Assembly (NCBI GenBank): GCA_945965245.1
Contig: CAMFNC010000113.1
Span: 1 to 11,904 of the forward strand
Direction of reading: 5' to 3'
Length of the DNA: 11,904 nt
DNA from: an uncultured Porphyromonas sp.
GTDB taxonomy: Bacteria > Bacteroidota > Bacteroidia > Bacteroidales > Porphyromonadaceae
Made by a program: the position numbers and the translations under genes. The first letter of the stretch is position 1. Every line of letters begins with the position of its first letter. Positions 1-6,155 of this stretch are shown here, piece by piece. The notes below the pieces were generated by a model. The model saw nothing but the letters and a program-made list of their open reading frames with translations. It searched no databases and was not told the origin of the DNA.

Positions 1-30
1 ACATTATTCAGTACGGTGTTCTATCAAACT

Positions 31-61
31 ATTGCACCTAAATGGTTTTGTTGTATATTTG
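31..61 (+). promoter_or_regulatory. Bacteroidota-type promoter of the M16 protease gene
   Basis: The -7 box TATATTTG at 54-61 matches the phylum consensus TAnnTTTG exactly. An ATTG at 31-34, 19 bases upstream, is a one-mismatch -33 box. Transcription would start near 68, leaving a leader of about 45 nt that is A/T-rich with no Shine-Dalgarno box, as is usual in this phylum. This is motif matching by eye only. Confidence 0.6.
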
Positions 62-112
62 TGAAATAATAGATAAACGCAATCAAAACTATTTGTTTAA
101 TTTTTTTTAGTA

Positions 113-2962
113 ATGAAACTCAAGAAAATCTTAACTGCGGTAGCCTTAGCAGCCATGACCTTAGTGCCTGCATTTGCTCAAGAAGCTAATCCGCAAATGC
201 AGCCGTTGCCCATAGACACGGCTGTTCGCATTGGGAAATTGCCCAACGGACTGACTTATTTTATCCGTCACAACGAAAACCCCAAAGAACGTGCACACTT
301 CTACATTGCACAGCGTGTGGGTTCTATTCTTGAAGAAGACTCTCAGTCGGGTCTGGCTCACTTTTTGGAGCACATGGCTTTTAACGGCACCAAAAACTTT
401 CCCCAAAAACGTTTGATTAGTTATTTGGAAGAAAATGGTGTACGCTTCGGTTACAACCTGAATGCTTATACCGGTTTCGATGAAACGGTATATACTCTGA
501 TGGATGTGCCCAGCAAACGAAGCGGCATGGTGGACTCCTGCCTGCTCATCCTGCATGACTGGAGCCATTTCATTTCTTTGGAAGAAAAGGAAATCGACAA
601 TGAACGTGGCGTAATCCATGAAGAATGGCGTCAGGGCAACAATGCCAACATGCGTATGATTACCAATATTCTGCCTCGCATCTATCCGGGCAATAAATAT
701 GGTAATCGTTTGCCCATCGGCAGCATGGACGTGGTGGATCATTTCTCATACAAGGAGCTGCGCGACTATTACAACAAATGGTACCGTCCGGATCTGCAAG
801 GTCTGATTATCGTGGGTGACATCGACGTGGATTATGTGGAAAACAAAATCAAAGAGATGTTTAAGGACATCCCCACTCCTCAAAATCCAGCCGAGCGTGT
901 CTATACCAAAGTCGCAGACAACGATGAGCCAATTGTGGCCATAGCCACCGACCCCGAAGCCACTAACACCACTTTCAGCATCATGTTCAAGAACGAGGCC
1001 ACCAGTCGCGAACAACGCGCCACGGCCATCGGTATGATTGAAGATTATCTGGAAGATGTGATTACCTCCATGATGAACGACCGCTTCCACGAAATCACCA
1101 TCAAGCCCAATGCTCCGTTTATGGAAGCCGGCATGTCTATGGGTAGCTACATGGTAGCACAGACCACCGATGCCATCGACTTTACCGGTTTGGTAAAAGA
1201 AGGCGGATTGGAGCCTGCCATTATCCGCATGGCCATGGAAATCGAACGCGTGCGTCAGCACGGCTTCACTGAAGGTGAATACGAACGTGCCCGCACCAAC
1301 TTCCTCAAACGCATGGAAAACCTCTATAAGGAGCGTGCCAAAGCTAAAAATGAAACGTTTGCCGAAGAATACAAAAACTATTTTACACGTGGCGGTTACA
1401 TCCCCGGTATCGAAATGGAATACCAAATCTTCCAACAATTGGCACCCAGCATCCCCGTAGCAGCCATCAACCAAGCCATTAAAGAAGGCATCACCGATGG
1501 TAAGAACCTTGTGATTATGGTCATGGCTCCGAAGAAAGATAATCTGAAGTATCCGACCGAAGCAGAACTGCTTAAGATTTTCAATGATGCTCGCAAAATC
1601 AAGGTGGATCCCTATCAGGAAGCCAAGAGCGATCAAAAACTGATGACCGAACTGCCCAAGCCCGGCAAGGTAAAAGCAGAAAAGAAAGACCAAAAGTACG
1701 GCATGACCGAATGGACCCTGAGCAATGGAGCCAAGGTTTACTTCAAGAAAACCGACTTCAAGGAAAACGAAATCCGTATGCATGCCATCAGTAAGGGTGG
1801 TCTGACCGAATACATGGACAAAGACCTCTACAACGCCAAGGTAATCAACGATGTGAATGAATTGGGTGGCTACAGCAAGTTCGACCAGATTGCTATGAAG
1901 AAGGCGCTCACCGGTCGCAGCGTATCACTTAATTCCTCCGTGGGCATTCTGAATGAAAACCTGAGTGGAAAATCCACCAAAGAAGACTTGGAAACTTTGA
2001 TGCAGCTTATCCACCTGCAATTTACAGCTCAACGTCAGGATAAAGAAGCCTATGAGGCTTATAAGGAAAAAACCATCGAACAGTTGCAAACTGCCAAACG
2101 TAACCCGCTCAGCAGCTTCAGCGACAGCTTGGTCAATACACTCTATCCCAACGATGCTTTCCGCGCTCCCATGAAGGAAGAAGACTTCCAAAAGATTAGC
2201 TATGAGCGCGCCATGCAAATCAACAAAGAACGCTTTGCTGCTGCCGGCGACTTTGATTTCTTCTTCGTGGGTAATATCGAAGAGGCCGACTTCAAACCAC
2301 TCGTAGAGCGTTATATTGCCTCTCTCCCCACCATCAAGAAGCGCGAAGTATCTCATCCCGAAAAGATTACACGCATACACACCGGTCAAAATGTGTGCGA
2401 CTTCAAGAAAGATTTGGATACCCCGATGGCTATCGTATTCGACATGATGATTGGTAAGATGGATTACAACCTGAAAAACATCCTGAATATGGAAGTGCTG
2501 GCCGCTGTGATGAACCAAATGTATCAGACTTCTATCCGTGAAGAAGAGGGCGGTACGTATGGCGTGAATGTAAGTGGTAGTGTGAAAGAATTTCCAGAAG
2601 GTGAAACCACTCTGCAAATCGTATTCCAAACAGCTCCCGAAAAAGTAGACCATCTGAATGGTCGTGTCTTCGCCGAATACGACAAGATGATTAAAGAAGG
2701 TTTGAACAAAGAGTACTTCGAAAAGACCATCGAAAATATGAAGAAAGACCACGCAGAGCAGTTGGTAGAAAACTCCTACTGGCTCAAAGCTGCCGTGAAC
2801 CACTTCTTCTACAATCACGACTTCGTAACCGATTACGAAAAGGCCCTTGCCGAGATTACTCCCGAATCTGTTCGTAAGTTTGCTGCCGACCTGCGCAAGC
2901 AGAATAACGTAAGCAAGATAATCTTGCGCAGTACCAAGACCGAAGCCGACAAGAAGAAATAA
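113..2962 (+). CDS. Secreted M16 family zinc metallopeptidase (pitrilysin/insulinase type, PqqL-like)
   Basis: A 949-residue two-lobed M16 protease expected to cut peptides in the periplasm or at the envelope. Residues 1-22 are a Sec signal peptide (Lys-rich start, hydrophobic core, Ala-Phe-Ala before Gln23). The inverted zinc motif HxxEH is complete: His83, Glu86 and His87, with Glu164 exactly 76 residues later as the expected third ligand and a further Glu at 171. The N-terminal catalytic domain covers about 45-190 and the first inactive-type M16C domain about 210-400. The C-terminal half (about 540-940) lacks a second HxxEH, as is normal, but keeps the substrate-binding Arg809/Tyr816 pair. 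The length is close to that of E. coli PqqL. The start is the only one that includes the signal peptide. It has its own promoter and terminator, so it is probably monocistronic. Peptide substrates cannot be inferred; nothing nearby suggests PQQ synthesis. Confidence 0.95.
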   Translation: MKLKKILTAVALAAMTLVPAFAQEANPQMQPLPIDTAVRIGKLPNGLTYFIRHNENPKERAHFYIAQRVGSILEEDSQSGLAHFLEHMAFNGTKNFPQKRLISYLEENGVRFGYNLNAYTGFDETVYTLMDVPSKRSGMVDSCLLILHDWSHFISLEEKEIDNERGVIHEEWRQGNNANMRMITNILPRIYPGNKYGNRLPIGSMDVVDHFSYKELRDYYNKWYRPDLQGLIIVGDIDVDYVENKIKEMFKDIPTPQNPAERVYTKVADNDEPIVAIATDPEATNTTFSIMFKNEATSREQRATAIGMIEDYLEDVITSMMNDRFHEITIKPNAPFMEAGMSMGSYMVAQTTDAIDFTGLVKEGGLEPAIIRMAMEIERVRQHGFTEGEYERARTNFLKRMENLYKERAKAKNETFAEEYKNYFTRGGYIPGIEMEYQIFQQLAPSIPVAAINQAIKEGITDGKNLVIMVMAPKKDNLKYPTEAELLKIFNDARKIKVDPYQEAKSDQKLMTELPKPGKVKAEKKDQKYGMTEWTLSNGAKVYFKKTDFKENEIRMHAISKGGLTEYMDKDLYNAKVINDVNELGGYSKFDQIAMKKALTGRSVSLNSSVGILNENLSGKSTKEDLETLMQLIHLQFTAQRQDKEAYEAYKEKTIEQLQTAKRNPLSSFSDSLVNTLYPNDAFRAPMKEEDFQKISYERAMQINKERFAAAGDFDFFFVGNIEEADFKPLVERYIASLPTIKKREVSHPEKITRIHTGQNVCDFKKDLDTPMAIVFDMMIGKMDYNLKNILNMEVLAAVMNQMYQTSIREEEGGTYGVNVSGSVKEFPEGETTLQIVFQTAPEKVDHLNGRVFAEYDKMIKEGLNKEYFEKTIENMKKDHAEQLVENSYWLKAAVNHFFYNHDFVTDYEKALAEITPESVRKFAADLRKQNNVSKIILRSTKTEADKKK

Positions 2963-2990
2963 TCTTTTGTCCGGAAAAGCTATTTTATGG

Positions 2991-3023
2991 CGAGGCAGAC
3001 CCCGATGGTCTGCCTCGTTTTTT
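2991..3023 (+). terminator. Rho-independent terminator after the M16 gene
   Basis: A perfect 11-bp GC-rich stem (CGAGGCAGACC at 2991-3001 pairing with 3007-3017) closes a 5-base loop and is followed directly by six T residues at 3018-3023. It begins 29 bases after the M16 stop codon. This is a textbook intrinsic terminator and separates the protease from the VanW gene. Confidence 0.93.
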
Positions 3024-3073
3024 GTATAAAGCAAAATGATTATTAAGAACTCGGTCGTTAAGTCAATAATGTC

Positions 3074-3081
3074 TATTTTTG
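3074..3081 (+). promoter_or_regulatory. Probable -7 promoter element for the VanW gene
   Basis: TATTTTTG at 3074-3081 matches TAnnTTTG and lies 27 bases before the ATG at 3109, giving a leader of roughly 20 nt. No good TTTG is visible around 3050, where the -33 box should be, so the call rests on the -7 element and on the terminator just upstream, which implies that a new start is needed. Confidence 0.45.
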
Positions 3082-3108
3082 AAATCAACGTTTTAATAAA
3101 TTGTTTAT

Positions 3109-3930
3109 ATGGATTACATCGTTAAACCTATTGTGCGCAAAGCATGGCGTCGCCGTTTGGGTAAAGAATATTATATCATAAAGCGCAAGGTTCGGGATTT
3201 GATGTCCGACATCCGATGGGCGCGGCAGACCACCACCCCACCACAGCCTTTATACCCTGTCAAGGAACACCGCTCCATGATTTTGAGACCGCTGCGCAAT
3301 GTGGATATGTATCTGCAAGAAAACAAGCGCACCAACCTCAAACTTGCCATTGCACACCTGCACAGCATGGTTATCCGTCCCGGCGAAACGCTGTCGGTAT
3401 GGCACAATGTGGGCAGACCCACTGCACGCAAGGGGTATTTGGAAGGGCTGAACCTGCATCAAGGAGGGATATGCAAAGGTGTGGGCGGAGGCCTGTGTCA
3501 GCTGGGCAATCTGCTCTTTTGGATTTTTGCTCATTCGCCGCTCACCATCGTGGAGCGATACCGTCATTCGTTCGATGTCTTTCCGGACATCAATCGCAAA
3601 ATCCCTTTCGGTGCCGGTGCCACCTTATCTTATAATTATATCGACCTTCGGGTCAAGAACGAAACCCAAGACACCTTTTATCTAGAGTTGTGGATGGATC
3701 TGGAGTATCTGTATGGCAGACTGCAGGTTGATCGCCCCGTGAATTATACCTACCGTGTGGAAGAACGCGGACACCGGGTGGTCAGTCAGCCGTGGGGCGG
3801 CTACACGCGCCACAATCAAATCTATCAGATTTGTCGCTATGACGATGGCACCGAAGTGGAACGTCTGTTGGTAGAAAATCATGCCATCATGATGTATAAC
3901 CCCATCCTGACCCAGCCTCAATCCGTCTGA
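3109..3930 (+). CDS. VanW family protein
   Basis: A 273-residue protein with the VanW domain over about residues 60-200. The family signature is clear: a PGETLSVW stretch near 91-98, then KGVGGGLCQLGN at 123-134, the Gly-rich Cys-Gln segment typical of VanW. The family is named after an accessory gene of vanB-type vancomycin-resistance clusters, but its biochemical role is not established and it is widespread outside resistance loci. No vanR/S/H/A/B/X-like gene is present here, so this should not be read as a resistance gene. The N-terminus (1-40) is very basic with no signal peptide or membrane segment, suggesting a cytoplasmic or membrane-peripheral protein. It sits alone between the M16 terminator and an A/T-rich hairpin. 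The ATG follows the -7 element closely. The family assignment is firm; the function is unknown. Confidence 0.9.
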   Translation: MDYIVKPIVRKAWRRRLGKEYYIIKRKVRDLMSDIRWARQTTTPPQPLYPVKEHRSMILRPLRNVDMYLQENKRTNLKLAIAHLHSMVIRPGETLSVWHNVGRPTARKGYLEGLNLHQGGICKGVGGGLCQLGNLLFWIFAHSPLTIVERYRHSFDVFPDINRKIPFGAGATLSYNYIDLRVKNETQDTFYLELWMDLEYLYGRLQVDRPVNYTYRVEERGHRVVSQPWGGYTRHNQIYQICRYDDGTEVERLLVENHAIMMYNPILTQPQSV

Positions 3931-3964
3931 AAGAGGTGCATTTCAATGTCGAAAAAATTCATGC

Positions 3965-4028
3965 ACAAATTGATTTCATTTTATATATAAATTGCACGCG
4001 TTTTATGTATAAAATGAAATCAATTTGT
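3965..4028. repeat. Long A/T-rich inverted repeat (27-bp arms, 10-base loop)
   Basis: Arms 3965-3991 and 4002-4028 are complementary at 26 of 27 positions, and the single exception is a G-T wobble. The loop is TTGCACGCGT at 3992-4001. It begins 35 bases after the VanW stop. Unlike the other terminators here the stem is almost entirely A/T and no T run follows immediately. It could still stop transcription or stabilise the VanW mRNA 3' end, or serve as a binding dyad for a protein. A small palindromic mobile repeat is also possible. No target-site duplication is evident. Confidence 0.85.
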
Positions 4029-4145
4029 ATATAAAATTCTGAAGGCCTTTTTCGATCAGTATAACAAGCTTTCGGTATGCTCTGGCAAGAGGCGGCTTGC
4101 GATGCTGCCGTAACTCGGTTTTCATGAGCTGCCGCAAGGCGAAAG
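4029..4145. other. Unassigned spacer between the VanW hairpin and the efp promoter
   Basis: No open frame here looks coding. The stretch has short direct repeats: TTCGGTAT at 4071-4078 and again at 4146-4153, and GCTGCCG at 4104-4110 and 4129-4135. CTTGC at 4096-4100 can pair with GCAAG either upstream (4085-4089) or downstream (4134-4138), two mutually exclusive hairpins. It lies upstream of the efp transcription start, so it would not be in the efp leader. No tRNA or other known RNA fold was recognised. Confidence 0.3.
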
Positions 4146-4176
4146 TTCGGTATATCAGATAGTTTACCTATTTTTG
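4146..4176 (+). promoter_or_regulatory. Bacteroidota-type promoter of efp
   Basis: The -7 box TATTTTTG at 4169-4176 matches TAnnTTTG. TTCG at 4146-4149 is a one-mismatch -33 box with 19-base spacing. Transcription would begin near 4183, giving a leader of about 40 nt that is A-rich without a Shine-Dalgarno box. Confidence 0.6.
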
Positions 4177-4221
4177 CACACGAAACAGCAATAATTCAAA
4201 AACAACTATTCCTATAATTTT

Positions 4222-4788
4222 ATGGCTACAACAGCTGACTTTAGAAACGGTATGTGCCTCGATATCGACGGCCAATACTTCTTTATCGTAGAATTCCTCC
4301 ATGTGAAACCCGGCAAAGGTCCGGCTTTCGTGCGCACCAAACTGAGAAATGTATCCACCGGTCGTATTCTGGACAAGACTTGGAACAGCGGTGTGAAAGT
4401 GGAAGAAGTGCGCATCGAGCGTCGCCCCTATCAATATTTATATAAAGACGATATGGGTCTGAACTTCATGCACCCCGAAACATTCGAACAAATCTCCATC
4501 CCCGCAGAAGCCATCGAAGGAGTAGACTTCCTGAAAGAAGGCGATATGGTGGAAGCCATGGTACATGCCGAAAGCGAAACCATCCTGACCTGCGAATTAC
4601 CCGCCCACGTAACTCTGCGTGTTACTTACACCGAACCGGGTCTCAAAGGCGATACTGCCACCAATGCGCTTAAGCCTGCCACCTTGGAAACCGGTGCCGA
4701 AGTGCGTGTGCCCCTGTTTATCACCGAAGGCGAATTGATCGAAATAGATACGCGCGATCGGTCCTATATTGGCCGTGTAAAGGAATAA
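4222..4788 (+). CDS. efp: Translation elongation factor P
   Basis: EF-P binds stalled ribosomes between the P and E sites and promotes peptide-bond formation at consecutive prolines. At 188 residues it has the standard length and the three-domain layout: an N-terminal KOW-like domain (about 1-64), a central OB domain (about 66-125) and a C-terminal OB domain (about 130-188). The conserved tip loop reads KPGKGPAF at 29-36, placing the functional Lys at position 32, equivalent to the Lys that E. coli beta-lysylates. The C-terminal domain carries the conserved ITEGELIEIDTRDRSYIGR-type ending. The modification enzymes (EpmA/EpmB or others) are not in this window, so whether Lys32 is modified cannot be said. 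It has its own promoter upstream, and the small lipoprotein gene follows after 131 bases. Confidence 0.97.
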   Translation: MATTADFRNGMCLDIDGQYFFIVEFLHVKPGKGPAFVRTKLRNVSTGRILDKTWNSGVKVEEVRIERRPYQYLYKDDMGLNFMHPETFEQISIPAEAIEGVDFLKEGDMVEAMVHAESETILTCELPAHVTLRVTYTEPGLKGDTATNALKPATLETGAEVRVPLFITEGELIEIDTRDRSYIGRVKE

Positions 4789-4805
4789 TTTCTCCGAAAA
4801 AGAGT

Positions 4806-4835
4806 GCTTTTTTCAAGAAAAATGCCTATTTTTAT
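4806..4835 (+). terminator. Possible weak terminator after efp
   Basis: GCTTTTTTC at 4806-4814 can fold back on GAAAAATGC at 4817-4825 with one T-T mismatch, followed by CTATTTTTATT, which is T-rich. The stem is A/T-rich with a tight loop, so it is only a candidate. It sits 18 bases after the efp stop and before the lipoprotein promoter. Confidence 0.35.
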
Positions 4836-4867
4836 TCGTTATAGGTACATTATTTGGAAATAAGCTA

Positions 4868-4875
4868 TATCTTTG
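4868..4875 (+). promoter_or_regulatory. -7 promoter element of the lipoprotein gene
   Basis: TATCTTTG at 4868-4875 is an exact TAnnTTTG match, 44 bases before the ATG at 4920. No clear TTTG lies at the expected -33 distance; the TTTG at 4853-4856 is too close at 11 bases. The element overlaps the possible upstream TTG start at 4854, which argues against that start. Confidence 0.55.
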
Positions 4876-4919
4876 CAAAGAAAATAAGTCACAAATTAAT
4901 TGCACTAATTTTTAAAATT

Positions 4920-5147
4920 ATGAAGAAGATTGTCATGCTCGCTGCTATCGCAGCTTCTGCAATGTTGGTTTCTTGCAATGGCAACAAGGCCGCAGAACAA
5001 ACAGTTGATTCAGCCGCCGTGGTTGAAGAAGTAGTAGAACCCGTTCAAGAAACTGTAGAAGCTACAGTTGAAGAAGGTGCTGAAGCTGCAACTGATGCTG
5101 TTGAAGCCACTGCTGAAGAAGTTAAGGCTGAAGTAGTAGCAGAATAA
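4920..5147 (+). CDS. Small acidic low-complexity lipoprotein
   Basis: A 75-residue protein with a lipoprotein signal: Lys2-Lys3, a hydrophobic stretch, and lipobox Leu16-Val17-Ser18-Cys19, so it should be lipidated on Cys19 and anchored in an envelope membrane. The mature part (57 residues) is nearly all Ala, Val, Glu and Thr, with 14 Glu, 2 Asp and only 2 Lys, and Glu pairs spaced irregularly. It would form a strongly negative, probably helical or extended rod. No known domain is recognised. An in-frame TTG at 4854 would add 22 residues but overlaps the promoter and would bury the signal peptide, so ATG 4920 is preferred. It has its own -7 box and a strong terminator, and codon choice looks like that of well-expressed genes (many GAA, GCT, GTT). 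Function is unknown; an abundant structural or charge-modifying surface lipoprotein is a guess. Confidence 0.82.
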   Translation: MKKIVMLAAIAASAMLVSCNGNKAAEQTVDSAAVVEEVVEPVQETVEATVEEGAEAATDAVEATAEEVKAEVVAE

Positions 5148-5184
5148 GAGTGGATTTCAGCTAAGCTGATTGCTAACAAAACAG

Positions 5185-5219
5185 GCGCTGTGTGAGTATT
5201 CTCACGCAGCGCTTTTTTT
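5185..5219 (+). terminator. Rho-independent terminator after the lipoprotein gene
   Basis: A 12-bp stem, GCGCTGTGTGAG at 5185-5196 with CTCACGCAGCGC at 5201-5212 (one G-T wobble), closes a TATT loop and is followed by seven T residues at 5213-5219. It starts 37 bases after the stop codon. This is a strong intrinsic terminator, consistent with a short, independently made transcript. Confidence 0.94.
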
Positions 5220-5523
5220 GTTTCTCAGAACAAGTGCTGGCATGTTTCAGACACAAGCCCAATCCTCCATTGGGAGAGGTGGCACATGAAACCCGAAAGG
5301 CGAATGAGAAAGAGGTGGAATGTGATGCAAGCATGGCAAATCCCATTCGCCGACCCGCCCCCTCGCCAGGCATTGTCCGGCTGCTCCTCCAAAGAGGCAT
5401 TTAACTCCGCAAACATGCCAAGTTTTATATTGAACCGAACCACATTAAGCCCCCAAAGAAAGATATACAAGCCGTACCACCCTCATCATCCCTCCCCAAA
5501 AACGTTATAAATCACGATGGCTT
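5220..5523. other. Gene-free GC-rich spacer with nested inverted repeats
   Basis: About 300 bases between the lipoprotein terminator and the lrp promoter hold no recognisable gene, although frames are open on both strands. TGGCATGTTT at 5238-5247 is perfectly inverted at 5411-5420. Inside lie CCCAAT/ATTGGG (5258-5263 with 5269-5274), GGCGAATG/CATTCGCC (5299-5306 with 5344-5351) and a short CCTC/GAGG hairpin near 5387-5396. The interior is richer in G and C than the other spacers in this window. It could be a decayed gene, a remnant of a small palindromic element, or a structured RNA. No promoter or target duplication was seen to decide among these. Confidence 0.35.
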
Positions 5524-5557
5524 TTTGTCGGAATTTGTACAAAAAGGCATATCTTTG
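5524..5557 (+). promoter_or_regulatory. Bacteroidota-type promoter of the lrp gene
   Basis: TATCTTTG at 5550-5557 is an exact -7 match, and TTTG at 5524-5527 is an exact -33 match with 22-base spacing, slightly long. A leader of about 65 nt follows before the ATG at 5628. Lrp-type regulators often bind their own promoters, but no clear operator was identified here. Confidence 0.65.
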
Positions 5558-5627
5558 TCCTTGTAAATTAACAAAATGTTAATACATTGCAAACTTACTA
5601 TTGAAAAATTATACTTTTTAGACATTT

Positions 5628-6101
5628 ATGGAAAAGTTGGATAAATTAGATTTAAAGATTCTGAGAATTATTTCCACCAATGCCCGAATTCCTTTTAAGG
5701 AGGTAGCCGATTTGTGCGGTGTATCGAGGGCAGCCATCCATCAGCATGTACAGCGGATGATGGAAATCGGTGTGATTACCGGGTCGGGATTTACGGTCAA
5801 TCCCAAAGCATTGGGTTTCAATACCTGCACCTATATCGGGGTGCGCTTAGAGCGCGGTTCGTTGTATAAGGAGGTTGCTCCCCTGCTTCGGCAGATACCC
5901 GAAATCGTGGAGTGTCATTACACCACCGGACCATACTCTATCCTGGTAAAACTCTATGCCGAAGACAATAACGATTTGATGCGCATCCTCAATGGCATTA
6001 TTCAGGAAATTCCGGGCGTAACCGGCACGGAAACCTTAATTTCGCTGGACGAAAGTTTTATGCGCAGCATGTATATTCCCATCGAGGAAGAAGAGTATTA
6101 G
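5628..6101 (+). CDS. Lrp/AsnC family transcriptional regulator
   Basis: A 157-residue DNA-binding regulator of the feast/famine family. Residues 3-50 form the N-terminal winged helix-turn-helix: LDLKILRIISTNARIPFKEVA is the opening helix region, and the recognition helix is VSRAAIHQHVQRM at 32-44. Residues about 68-142 are the RAM (AsnC ligand-binding) domain, including a GPYSILVKLYAED stretch at 101-113 where family members have the conserved Gly-x-Tyr/Phe-Asp core. The position that is often Asp after Gly-Pro-Tyr is Ser here. The ending IEEEEY is short and acidic. Such proteins usually form dimers or octamers and sense amino acids; the effector cannot be inferred. The gene has a good promoter and xseA begins 54 bases downstream with no terminator between, so they may be co-transcribed. 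Whether it regulates neighbours is not shown by the sequence. Confidence 0.93.
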   Translation: MEKLDKLDLKILRIISTNARIPFKEVADLCGVSRAAIHQHVQRMMEIGVITGSGFTVNPKALGFNTCTYIGVRLERGSLYKEVAPLLRQIPEIVECHYTTGPYSILVKLYAEDNNDLMRILNGIIQEIPGVTGTETLISLDESFMRSMYIPIEEEEY

Positions 6102-6155
6102 GCCTGCTATTTTTATAGTTGGTATGCCGAATTCTTTTCCTTGAGAATTAACGCA

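Noticed and set aside
746..1783. Long open frame on the minus strand inside the M16 gene (345 codons), and another at 1925-3088 (387 codons)
   Set aside because: Both are antisense shadows of a clearly coding M16 protease. The translations are rich in Phe, His and Val without domain signatures, and the second one also runs through the terminator.
3109..3930. Vancomycin-resistance locus
   Set aside because: Only a VanW domain is present; no ligase, dehydrogenase, dipeptidase or two-component regulator of a van cluster is nearby.
4085..4138. Possible tRNA or other known RNA in the spacer before efp
   Set aside because: No cloverleaf, acceptor stem or T-loop consensus could be laid out; only short alternative stems remain.
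4854..4919. TTG start upstream of the small lipoprotein
   Set aside because: It overlaps the -7 promoter box and would place 22 extra residues ahead of a well-formed lipoprotein signal peptide.
5238..5420. Insertion sequence or MITE with terminal inverted repeats TGGCATGTTT
   Set aside because: No target-site duplication flanks the repeats and no transposase is present, so it is reported only as an unexplained block.
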